NCBI GenBank assembly: GCA_036435485.1
Contig: CM071596.1
Coordinates: forward strand, 64,529,001-64,593,000
DNA: 64,000 nucleotides
Origin: Saposhnikovia divaricata
Lineage: Eukaryota; Streptophyta; Magnoliopsida; Apiales; Apiaceae
Reading direction: 5' to 3'
Shown one piece after another: positions 44,918 to 55,348 of this stretch (position 1 is its first letter; every line of letters starts with the position of its first letter). The position numbers and the translations under genes were made by a program. The notes below the pieces were generated by a model, which had not been told where the DNA came from, made no database searches, and worked only from the letters and a program-made list of their open reading frames with translations.

Positions 44918-45412
44918 ATGGCTCATTAGAAAAAGTCGTATTAACTAGTACACATTGATATTGATGTAATATATTCTGTTTAATTTTTAGGTGATTTTTA
45001 TGAATAAAAATATTATACAAGTACTCATATTATATATTAGAGTTGGGGTTCGATTTAACAAGAGAGCGGTTCCACAAGATAATCATGTTTAACGAGAAAG
45101 CCGATCTCTAGAGATGATTGTGATATCTTTTAAAATCTATCATATAAATACGGATTAAAAGATCTCAGTCAATAATGACAATCTTCAAATACTAACCAAC
45201 TTCCAGATCCTGAAGTTCCTGATCAGCTTTTAGGATAAATATTGACGATAATTAAATCAATATCTAACATAAAGCTACATAGTCAATAAAATAAAATGAA
45301 TCGGACTCGAACAATCATATAAGTAAAATGACAAAAAATGAACAATCGACCAATTAAATTATTGTAATAAATTTATTGGTACGATACACGATTAAATGTC
45401 GGAAAGAAACTA
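44918..45412. repeat. Inverted copy of repeat X, without hAT
   Basis: Reverse complement of 40854-40538 followed by 35193-34984. At about 45250-45260 the sequence crosses the hAT target with a single GATT(T/C)AAT, meaning it was never occupied. It sits within the CACTA-like remnant. Confidence 0.9.
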
Positions 45413-45671
45413 GAGCTTTTTTCATAAATATATTGTCAAAAGTAATTTTTTACAATTTTACTTTTTGTAAGAAGAATTATTTGCAATTTTACCATCTTAA
45501 TTGCAATTATACCAATTTCTTCCTACATTTAGTTTGACCCGCTCTATTTGTAATTTCAGTTTTATTTTAGAGCTTTTTTCATAAATATATTGTCAAAAGT
45601 AATTTTTTACAATTTTACTTTTTGTAAGAAGAATTATTTGCAATTTTACCATCTTAATTGCAATTATACCA
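45411..45671. repeat. 104-bp direct repeat
   Basis: Copies 45411-45514 and 45568-45671 (starting TAGAGCTTTTTTCATAAAT) are essentially identical. The 53 bp between them match sequence near 34860-34905. Confidence 0.9.
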
Positions 45672-45926
45672 TTTTAAAGTGGGATCCACAAACCCGTTAT
45701 TATATTACATAATCTAACTTGTGACAAATAATTCGTCGCAAAACAATATATTATTATTTTATTCAACTAATAAAAAATGAATAATATATACTTGTGACGA
45801 ACTCCATCGTCATAACATATTGAAGAAAAAGAAAAAGAAAATAAAATTTACTTGTGACGGAATATACGTCACTAAAGTTATGAATAAATAAAATGAAAAA
45901 ATTGTAAAAGATACTTGTTGTCACAG

Positions 45927-46078
45927 CATTGTTGTGACAAACTTACTTATGACGCCTTTGAATGCACCTTTTCTTCAGTACTTGTGACAACTTCCGTCAC
46001 AACATTGTTGTGACAAACTTACTTATGACGCCTTTCAATGCACCTTTTCTTCAGTACTTATGACAACTTCCGTCATAA
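45927..46078. repeat. 76-bp tandem repeat, CACTA subterminal type
   Basis: Two units starting CATTGTTGTGAC contain inverted TTGTGAC/GTCACAA pairs able to form hairpins, as in CACTA subterminal regions. Confidence 0.88.
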
Positions 46079-46413
46079 CTACTGCCATCCGAAATTTTTG
46101 CCCTGCTTGTTTTGTGTAAGAACCAGCCAATATATGGCTTTTCAAATTTCAAAACCAGCAACCAACTTGGCTTTTCAATTGTCAAGACCAGCAACCAATA
46201 TGGCTATTCAATAGTCTAAACCACCAACATCACATTTTAATCATAAACCGTAATAACAAATCCTATCTAAAAATAACAATATTACCAAACGACATTTAAT
46301 CCAACATTATGGATAGGATATTTGGCATACATATAATCATTCATATAATATACCATACAAATACATCTGATTTAGCAAAATAAGGCGGATCATCCAACAT
46401 AACATATTGTATA

Positions 46414-46515
46414 TTAAGAATATGCCCCTCTGCCCCTCTGACCAGCACCATCCCCGACACGACTTGATTGGCTCCCACTACGACCTCTACGCTCAACTGG
46501 TCTTCGTCCAGCCAT
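46414..46515 (-). CDS. Small Arg/Gly-rich ORF (33 residues)
   Basis: Starts MAGRRPVERRGRSGSQ and ends GRGAYS then TAA. It is markedly GC-rich compared with its surroundings and lies inside the CACTA-like region. It may be the first exon or relic of a transposon gene. I recognise no domain. Confidence 0.25.
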   Translation of the reverse strand: MAGRRPVERRGRSGSQSSRVGDGAGQRGRGAYS

Positions 46516-47894
46516 GAAGAAAACAGCCTTGCACATAAGAGTTCATAACCAGGAAATTAGCATGTACTAAATTGAATAAAAATATTACCCACTTACGTAG
46601 ATATTTCGTTTTACTCGTGTACTAATTAAACAGTCTTGACAAAGTGTGTATAAATATGAAGAACATAAACTATAACCCAAAACAGAAAACATTAACCTAA
46701 TTCAACCCATTACCCAGTCCTTTATTACCATAATCGATTAGACAAGAGAATGAGAATCCATGATCAGTACTAATACCAATTATGAAACCCCAAGTGCATG
46801 TATATGTGTATGTTTGTATGTACATATGTATGACTTTGTGTATAAAGAGATGAACTCTGGGGGTTAAATCCACTCAAAAATAACTTGAAATTAAGACAAG
46901 AAGATACCTGATGTTGAACTCTGGGATTAATTAAATCCACTCAAAAAGCACTTGAAATACAGAGAGAGGGTTAAAGAAGATAAGAGTAAGAAACATAGAA
47001 ATGAAATGACAAAGATGGTAAGAATTATGGCAATAAAGTGAAATAATTGCTAATTAGTAATTGGCAATAAAGTGAACTAATTGCAAGTTAGTAAAGGGCG
47101 GTCAAGTTTAACTTTTCCCAATTGATGGATGTCCGAAAAATTCGAATTGATGACTAAAAAACAGTTTACTTAAAGAAACATATTTTATTTTAAAATACAA
47201 CATTACGATCAATCTATGTGAATATAAGCTTTAAGCACAATATTTTATTCCATGAAATATAAAATTACATTTATATCATTTATATATACTAGCTTAAAAC
47301 CCGTGCAATGCACGGATTTCTTTTGATATGTTATAAATTTTATTTTACTTTATAATTATTTTCTTATATAATCATTAAATTTAAAAATTACATTAATATT
47401 AATTTAATAAAATACGAAGTAAATTTAATAAATGATTTACATGATTTAAAATTTATAAAATAAAATTTGAAGTTAAATATGTCGTTGACGAAATTTGAAC
47501 TATGAATATTTAGTAAATTAATTTAATCATTAAATATATCTTATAATTACATCTAACGGTTCTTATTAATTACTAAAAATCTAAAAGTAATATGGTGTCA
47601 TATTTTTGGGTATACATTAATGATTGTACATTTATTTTTTAAACTAAAAGGTAATGTATTTAATTAGAAAAAAAATATTAATGTTTGGAAGATTATGATT
47701 GCAAAAATATGTTTTAAATTAAAAGGTAACGTGTTTTAATTAGAAAAAAATATTAATGATTGAAAGATACGATAGTTTAGGTACACATAAAGGATAATAT
47801 GTTCAATTAAAAATAAATATATTTTAAATTGATTGAAAGATAAGATATTTTAGGTATTTATTAAATATTAGTTAATAATGCAATTATGTTTTAC
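46516..47894. other. AT-rich stretch with decayed repeats
   Basis: No gene seen. 46850-46960 has two similar segments (AACTCTGGG...AAATCCACTCAAAAA). At 47307-47323 CCCGTGCAATGCACGG is a palindrome that recurs near the ends of some plant Helitrons, but no CTRR end with hairpin is visible. 47640-47760 has imperfect AT-rich direct repeats. Confidence 0.5.
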
Positions 47895-48464
47895 TAGGAC
47901 AGGGTTCGCGAGTCAGTCAGGGTATAATGATTCCTTAACGAGCCCGACCTCGAGCAACCTATCCACCTCTTCCTTGAGAGCCTCGACTCGCTCTCCACTT
48001 ATAGGCCTTCTTTTCTACCTTACCCCTTTTTTACTGGGATCAAGATTGAGTCTGTGGCACATTACATTTGGATCAATCCCAATCATGTCTTCATGAGACC
48101 ATGCGAATACATCCAGGTTAGCCTTAAGAAATTCCACCAGCCCCCCCCTAAGATCAGGGTTCAGATGCGACCCGACCTTTAACACCTTAGTGGAATCTTC
48201 AGCATCAACAAGAACAGAGATAGTGTCTTCTGCAGCTCCGGCTCGCTCCACATGTTCAGGGATGCGAGGATCTAGATCAATTTCAACATCACGATCCCTA
48301 CTAGACTCTACTTTATTCTGTTTCGTGGCCACCACCGCAGAGGTCGGTGTTGCCCCAACATGACCATATTCGGTCAAAACAGTTGTCTCCTGAGTGATTC
48401 CATTTGGTAAATCCATCAGTGTTGATGCCTCTTTACGAACCCACTTCCCTTTTCGGGCCCGCAC
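47895..48464 (-). pseudogene. Protease-RT linker and RT start of second Tat element
   Basis: It includes the conserved Tat block before RT (LDVFAWSHEDMIGIDPNVM, HRLNLDPSKKGVR) and the first RT residues (RVEALKEEVDRLLEVG) before the truncation. The palm with the catalytic Asp residues is absent. Confidence 0.85.
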
Positions 48465-48755
48465 AGCGTCCTGCTCTGGGCTTTCCTCATCATCGCTAGC
48501 CTATTCAACTATTCCCTCCTGAAGAACCAACACTAGTTACGAGGCTTCCATCATAATAACCCCTGGTACTGGCTCTACTTGTATACCCAAGTTATCAAAA
48601 TAGTCCTCCGGTAACTCTTTAATAGATATTATATTACACCCAGTCGAGGGTCGCTAGGCCTCTTTGCGAGCCTTTTCTTCCTCCTCGCACTCCATCTTAT
48701 CAGTCATAGAGCTACTTCCCCTTTCTGCTCATTTAAGGGCCCTGTTGTAGCACTC

Positions 48756-49202
48756 TTAAGATTCATGCTGAATTCCTCTAACACAACCCACACCCTGCGG
48801 AGTGGGGAACTTCATCGAGAGGTGGTAGATAGAAGTAACCACCCTCATTTCCTTCAGAATTGGCCTCCATACTATAACATTATAAGCAGATGGTTGATAT
48901 ACGACCATGAAGTCAGCTACTTTGGTGGTTATGCAGGGCTCATCCCTTAAAGTGACGGGTAGCCTGATGAGGCCTTTCACACTGACCGAGGCCCCAATGA
49001 ATCCATAGAGATGCCCTATTGTAGGAATAAGGTCCTTGTCCACATATCCCATCTTCTTATAAACATCATACATTAACACATTCACAGCACTTCCATTTTC
49101 CACCAGAACTCTATAGATATTTTGTGATCCTATGCGAACTCGAACCACTAAAGCATCTGAATGAGGGTGATGTACCCACTTCGCATCTTCCTCTGTGAAC
49201 AT
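48756..49202 (-). pseudogene. Protease of second Tat element, active-site Asp changed
   Basis: A protease-like frame with RVLVENGSAVNVLMYDVYKK. The family motif is DNGS, so Glu here replaces the catalytic Asp. Downstream block FMVVYQPSAYNVIVWRPILK is standard for Tat proteases. Stops separate it from the flanking frames. Region 48465-48755 is degraded linker. Confidence 0.85.
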
Positions 49203-49364
49203 TATGTTTGTGTCCTCCCCCTCAAAGAGTTTTGGGGGCCTCTCCTGCAGATGATGTACATTAGTGAGGGGTCGCTCTCTGGCCTCGCGAGCATATCTCT
49301 CTCTGGCCTTGTTGCTATCTCCTCCAATATGAGGGCATCTAATAATTACATGGATACTTTTACC

Positions 49365-51339
49365 TCATTCTTTCATCTCCTTGCGAGGCTCAGTATTCTG
49401 TCCAACAGGGGGAACAACATTGTATCCTAATCTTGATTTGCCAGAGTTTCCTTGATGTTTCTTTACTTCCCGAACCACCCACTCAGTTAACTTTCTTTCT
49501 CGAATTAAACGATCAATGTGCTCTTTAAGATGCCAACAGTCTGCGGTATCATGCCCCGTTTGTTCATGAAAATCACAATATTTATTAGTATTCCAGGTTC
49601 CTTGTGCACCCATGGCAGGAGGTTTTGTGAATATCCCCTTGTTAGCATTGACAGCATAGATATGATCAACAGAGGCCACCAGGGGGGTGAATTTGTCTTC
49701 ATCTCTAGCTGGACGAACCCGATATGGGGATCATCTTGGGGGATCACGGTCCATTCTTTTCGGGCTCGGGCTACGGTCCAGTCTTCGCCTGGGGCTTCGA
49801 GAGTCCTTCCTCTTCACTCCCTTACTTTTGCATCCACTACTTTCTCCTTTGCTCTTTCTTAACTCTTCCATTGATTTCTCGACCCGTTGAAAGGGTTCTG
49901 CCTCTTTGTATAGTTCAGCGAGCGTACTAGGTGTGGATGCTTGCAATTTCTTCCAAAGCTTCGTTCTTTCTCGTAGTCCTGCCATGAGAAAATTCTTTAC
50001 AGCCTCGTCATTTGCACCTCGCACCTTAGGGACCTCGGCATTGAATCTTTTAAAATATTTCTGCAGACTCTCTCCTTCCCTCTGCTTAATGTTAGCCAAA
50101 GTAGACACAGGGGGTGCATAAAGCATCGAGGATTGGAACTGCTTGATGAAGATGTCTACAAACTGCTCCCAAGAATCAATAGTAACTAGAGCCCCGAGCT
50201 TTGAAAACCACTACAGAGCACTTCCCCTCAGTGAGGTTGCAAACAACCTACACCTCGGTAACTGCGAAACTTGATACACATCCATCTCATTGTTGAACCG
50301 AATCACAAACTCAACTGGGTCAGTGTCCCTATTATAGGTCATATCCGAATGATGGCCTCGAAACACTACAGGAAGTGGAGCAGTTCGGATTTCATGGGTG
50401 AAGGGCGAAGATGAGCCCATAGTACTGAAGATCCCTTTCTCATTATTCATTGCATCTAAGGCCTTCTTCAACTCTTCCAGCTTATATTCCCCAATTTTGG
50501 CCTCCTTGTCTCCATCTTTTTTGTCTCCAATACTGTCATGATGAGATTGAGTCTTTTTTGGGATGCTAGACTCCTCCTGATCACTTTTGCGATCCTTTTT
50601 TTTACGGTTCTCCTCGCGGTGTTGGGATCGTTCATGATTTCGATGAGACGAGGGTCTGTAATCGCGACGATGGGACCGCTCATGCTCTCTGTGAGAGGGG
50701 GGTCTGTGATCACAACGATATGACCGCTCGCGATCTCGACGAGGAGATAGTGGTCGATGAGAGCCCTTGCTTTTATTCTTAGATCCCCCATCCTTATTAG
50801 CATTAATCTTTCCTAACTTGAGGTGCAGGTCATGCTCAGTGAGCTTCTTTCCAATACGGTCAAAGACACTAACCGATCTCCCTTCAGATGAGGCGGCCTT
50901 GTTGTGCGACCCCTCTTTCTTTTCCAATGTAGTTTCCTCCTCGCTCCAGTCTGGGTTCGTTTGATCTGTTACAACATCATCAAAATCTTCAATTATCTTC
51001 TTGGTGGGGCCTTTACTTCCTTCCCCCTGGTGGGTTCGGTCACCTGTCCTCGCATTCCTCTTTGCACCTCTAGAACTATATTGTTTTTCCATCTTACCCA
51101 TCCTATCCTGTACAGTGGTCACCTGATCACCAAGGCCTTTGAGAAAGGACATGACTTCACTAGTCAAAGTCACCTGTTGGAGGGGGTGTTTGCGCCTTCT
51201 CGAATCCAATTTTGGACCCGTCTTTGAGTTCCTCATTCTCTGGGGGATCCTTCCGCTGTGGGTCGTCCTTGTTGACCTTGTGCGACCCTGGGGTCTCCCC
51301 ATTGTTGACTCCGTTCTTCTTCTTGTTCGATTTAGTCAT
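49365..51339 (-). pseudogene. gag: gag of second Tat element (broken)
   Basis: Start ATG at 51339 (MTKSNKKKNGVNNGE). A frameshift near 51180 leads into the frame of 51302-50211. That frame includes a coiled-coil-like stretch (VTTVQDRMGKMEKQ) and a long Arg/His/Ser-rich, RS-like segment (50750-50580). The capsid continues at 50126-49731 (ANIKQREGESLQKYFKRFN) and the zinc-binding CDFHEQTGHDTADC is at about 49580. Several stops and shifts. Confidence 0.88.
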
Positions 51340-51399
51340 CGTCCTCCCAATTCAATGATTCCCCTCCTTCTAGCGTCATATGTTTAATAATGGACCAAT

Positions 51400-52195
51400 T
51401 CAATCAGATCAAAAAAACCTGACTGAAAAGTACATATTATACGAAACGTGCTTTAAATGAAGTAAATATTAATTTTCATATCGGTCATTGTTATAGGGAG
51501 AATATTGTATAACAATATTTTGGAGGTTGCTGGACTTATGGAGCAAAATACGGATATTCTGCTAAGAACACGAAGAACACGGAGGAGATTTGTAACTGTT
51601 TGTGGCTGATCTTGTTTGTTGATTTTCAAGGGTGAACTGTTTCTCAAAAATAACAAGATGCCTACGTACCTTATTTATAGGGATCAAGCCATATGTAGTT
51701 CTCTTGGAGAAGAAGTTATCTAGACGGGCTAGGGTTTCTATGGGCTCGACTTGACCCAAATCCATTAGACGTCTTCTTGGGCTGATATATTTTACCCATT
51801 TTTCCTGCTCATGACCCATGACCCATTAAAGGTTGCCTATGGCTAGCATAATGCTTAAATCAACCGGCCTCGCTGACGAGGCGAATGGAGAAACTGAGTG
51901 GCCTCGCATGCGGCCTCGCTGGGCTAGTCATGCGAGGTGGTCCACACTGTACGGAGATGATCACGCTAAATATATTCTAGGCCTCGCTGGAGCTCTAGGC
52001 CACGCTGGACCTTGTAGACTGCGACCCCTTAGGGCTCGTTGGCGAGCTCAATCAGTAGCTTGATAACTTATTAAATTGATTCTTGATGGTGGACTTTAAT
52101 GACCCTTTATTCATTTCCAGGCCAATTAGGAGTGATGTATAGTTATTCCAGCCCACTAAACCTGTTTAGGGCTTATGCCGAATTTTGGCATAACA
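51400..52195 (-). repeat. 5' LTR of second Tat element
   Basis: Outer end TGTTATGCC at 52195. TATA box TATAAATA (minus) at 51679-51672, just before the conserved TACGTAGGCATCTTGT. It includes a GC-rich stretch of GCCTCGCTGG-like repeats (51860-52030). The inner edge and primer site are too degraded to place, so 51400 is approximate. Confidence 0.65.
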
Positions 52196-52426
52196 GTCAT
52201 CAATTGAACTGAATAAATATAAAACATGGTGATTGTACATTTTTTTTTATTGTATTAAATTTATATCCAATATTATTATATTATCACATTATTTATTTTT
52301 TCCAAATTCAAATACCAACTTATATTCTAAAATATATAAATAAAAATTATAACATCAATAATAAAATCTAACAAATAACATGCTACTCATATTGAACTTT
52401 CTCTTTTTTTAAATGTTTCTCCCTAA
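52196..52426. other. AT-rich stretch, intron-like
   Basis: Ends in a pyrimidine-rich tract and CCCTAAAG, a plausible splice acceptor for the exon fragment that follows. Confidence 0.4.
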
Positions 52427-52428
52427 AG

Positions 52429-52690
52429 GTGGAAAAGGATACGAAAAAGACCACTACTTCCTAGTGAAGTTAAAAGAAAGGTATCACGAGTGTTGAAGGA
52501 TACACTTGATGAGTTTGAAGTGAACGACAGTTTGGAGAAAGAAATGGACCCCATGCTGCCAATTCAAGATTTGCCGTGGTTTGTTTCACTTGCAAGCGAG
52601 TTGGTGCCTGATAATTTTAATTTCTATGAAAGCTGTGGACTGTGGTTACGATTATCGTTACTAAAACCGGTCTACACTTCTTGCAGTTGA
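52429..52690 (+). pseudogene. Unidentified 3'-terminal exon fragment
   Basis: From an acceptor-like AAAG at 52425-52428 a frame runs 87 codons to TGA at 52688-52690. It starts WKRIRKRPLLPSEVKRKVSR and includes DTLDEFEVNDSLEKEMDPML and LPWFVSLASELVPDNFNFYE. Charged, helix-like composition suggests real coding origin. The upstream exons are not found; the second Tat element lies immediately upstream and may have separated them. The last 20 codons look less protein-like and may follow a frameshift. Family not recognised. Confidence 0.45.
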
Positions 52691-53351
52691 TGGAGATGGC
52701 AAACTGGCAAGAAGTCAAGAACTATAATTCCTGCGTCTGAGAATGCATATTTTCCCTTTTATGCTGGTAGTAGCCTAGGCATATGTTTGGGTTTGTTGCA
52801 TCCTGGTTTAAATATCCCAATTTGTTCTAATATGTGGATCAATAAATTATTTACATTCAAACTCCATTCAATAAGTTCTATGGAATTAGTAGGGTGTATT
52901 TTTTCGACAACCCTCACTCTCACGTATTAATCCATACGCATTTCCATTTGATATATGTAAATTGAGTTTTGATGTACGAACTTGTACATTTTAAGAAAGA
53001 TTTTAATATACTTGTGATAATAGGAAGTGAACATTCGTTTTAGAACATTCTTTAGAGGAATTGAGGCACTTCTTTGGGATGATCCTGGTAACAACCCCCC
53101 CCCCCCCTCTGATAATGATAGATAAACTCATGATCCTTGACAAAACTAATGACTCATATATGCATACTGTAAAGTTCTTATTTTCACAAGATTTCTCCCC
53201 TTCCCTCTAAACTGTTGGTGCAATGTTCAGTCAAGAAACCAATTTAATCAGAATTGGTAATTTTTCCATATACAATAATGCTTTTCTGTGTTGATGTAGA
53301 AAAACAATAACATGCATTTGTTGCCTTTTTTCAGTGTCCTGCAGAGTATAT
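52691..53351. other. Intergenic stretch with C13 run
   Basis: Likely contains the 3' UTR of ndhO (minus strand, next to 53351). A run of 13 C lies at 53095-53107. No ORF of note. Confidence 0.5.
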
Positions 53352-54729
53352 TCAAATTCTTTCATAGTCGAGCCTGTCCGACTGCAAACAAATTGAATGT
53401 TAGATTTTTAGTGTAATTTTCTTGGCAAATAGTGTAACAGTGTTATACCCAAAGTGAAATTACCTTGATAAGCATTTCTGTTGGAAGCCAAGCTGGTGCA
53501 GTTGGAACTCCAACCCATGCAATCTGTAAACCATGTTAAGTCAATATTATCTTTCAATTGTCTTATGTTGTGGTTGGCAAATGAAATTCTGTATTATTTT
53601 ATTTAGCAAAAAAAAAAATCTGTATTATTTTTGGATAAAGATTTCTAATTTATCATTCCATCCTCCATTCCGATCCCAAAAATTTGAACCAAACCCCAAG
53701 TCCACCAATTTTGCGATGAATGCTCCATTCTAATTTCTACTTTTTTTCTTCACAAAACTCATTGTTTTCCAATTTTTCCTCTCACATTCTCTCTTACCCC
53801 CTTTAATTTTGTTCACAATTTTTCATTCAATGTATTTCTCATTCCATTCTCTCCAACCAAATACTATAAAGTTATGCAGATATACTGTAATTATGATAAG
53901 GCATGAAAGTGGACTTACAAGTGCATATTCTCCGGTCTCAAAGATTTTCAAGTCCAAAACCTAGGAGCAGACATTATGTCAATCAGATGTTAAAATTGTA
54001 AAACAGAGTTAATCAGGGACCATTGTAATATGATCAAGATTTATAAGTTTCGAAAACATTTCTTGATCCAGAGGGAGTTTTTAACATTACTAAAGGATCT
54101 ACCTCGCCGCGGTCTTCATAGATGTAATCCAAGCCTTTGTAGTATGGTGGGTGTCCAACAGACAAGTACTGGCACAAGAGCAAATCATTACAAGTCTCAA
54201 CTTGTACCAAAAATGTTGCAATTTATTTCAAACTAAAAGTGGTAAAAAAAAATGAAAAATAGCAAGAAGACTAGTGAGACATACTGATACATTCGGTTCG
54301 ATTTACACTAGTTCATGTAACATAAAAGGAGGTAAATCTTAAATACAAGAAGGGTTGGGTGCTACTTACATTGATGCTATTAAGATATTTCTCCTTGTCC
54401 ACCCTCACAATTTGACCTTTCTTCACTGCCACAAAATATTTATGTACACAAATTAATAAAATTTGTGCATGATAAATTTGAGGACTAAGATAATTTAATG
54501 TGGACTCACTGGAGTAGACAGGCTTCTTGGGAAGCTGTTTAGGCGCTGTTGCTGTTTTCTTTGTGGAAGCCTCTGGTGGTTTTTTCTGAGCAAGCTTTTC
54601 GCTCTCGGGTTCTGATGATTCCGCAGCTCTGATGGACACTAGTTGTCGAGCATTCCTTTTCGGAGTTTGAGGGTGTGATGAAATGTGGGAAAATGTGGTG
54701 TACAAGAAGGAAGAAGAGTAAGCAGCCAT
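53352..54729 (-). CDS. ndhO: NdhO, subunit O of the chloroplast NDH complex
   Basis: Nuclear gene for a small stromal subunit of the photosynthetic NADH dehydrogenase-like complex (subcomplex A), which drives cyclic electron flow around photosystem I. Six exons on the minus strand: 54729-54510, 54425-54370, 54168-54103, 53960-53919, 53523-53464, 53381-53352. All introns are GT-AG and phases join, giving 157 residues, the usual NdhO size. The first 40 or so residues are Ser-rich and basic, like a plastid transit peptide. Conserved blocks are PKKPVYS, KKGQIVRVDKEKYLNSIN, YLSVGHPPYYKGLDYIYEDR, FETGEYALIAWVG and PTAPAWLPTEMLIK. Looks intact. Head to head with ABCI11. Confidence 0.93.
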
Positions 54730-55348
54730 TAGAGATGATGATGAAGTCTGTCAACAAGTGAGACTTGTTTGTATTTTTTGTTATTGTGTGGCCTCTTCTG
54801 TTTAAGATAAGAAACATGTAGTAGTAGATTTTAAAGCCAAAATAACTGTAGGCTGGCGCTGTTTCTCAACTAGTGTATTTTCAAGCCTAATAATCAGGTT
54901 GTCTGCATATGAAGAAAAGGGTGTTCGGTAGTAAAAAAAAATTACCAAAAATTGTCTAAATTACTACAATTCGAATTATTAAGTCAAAAATAACAAACGA
55001 GATTTGAAATGAAAATTGTTTATAATTAATATTGAAAACGAGTTGAGCATTGTGCAAAAATTTTAATCTTTTTATAGTACACTACTATACTTGCTACTAT
55101 ACTTGAGATAACTGCTTTTTATATATAGAAATGGGGTGGGTAATTTAGTAATTTTAGAGATTTTTAATTAGCCTTGCGGATCCAGCAAAATTTAAAGATT
55201 ATTTTATATCTATGTTAGGAAAAATTCCTAGAGATATATCTATCATAATTAATATAGTAAAATATTCAATATATCGAGTTTATGAGATTATATAGATAAG
55301 TTTTTAAATTTTTACAACTACAAGCTACACACACATATACGCTGGAAG
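54730..55348. promoter_or_regulatory. Shared promoter interval of ndhO and ABCI11
   Basis: 619 bp between two divergent start codons. A TATA-like TATATATA at 55120-55127 is a candidate for ABCI11. GATAAG (I-box-like, light-response motif) is at about 54806. No retroelement is visible inside. Confidence 0.5.

Larger units (their letters stand above)
47895..52195 (-). mobile_element. Second Tat-lineage gypsy element, truncated in RT
   Basis: Reading right to left: 5' LTR starting TGTTATGCCAAAATTC at 52195, gag (51339-49365), protease (49202-48756), a linker, and the first codons of reverse transcriptase. It breaks off near 47895 into unrelated AT-rich DNA. No 3' LTR. The LTR shares TACGTAGGCATCTTGT (51668-51653) with the element at 27563. 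Target duplication cannot be determined. Confidence 0.88.

Noticed and set aside
47280..47894. Helitron
   Set aside because: There is a suggestive CCCGTGCAATGCACGG palindrome, but no paired CTRR end with hairpin and no Rep/helicase.
50468..51387. Plus-strand and second minus-frame ORFs in the second Tat element
   Set aside because: Shadows of the gag frame, caused by its GC-rich codons.
51833..52063. 76-codon ORF
   Set aside because: Lies within the LTR and derives from GCCTCGCTGG-like repeats.
53352..54729. Identification as NdhS instead of NdhO
   Set aside because: NdhS is longer and has a different core. The 157-residue length and the GQIVRV and PAWLPTEML blocks fit NdhO.
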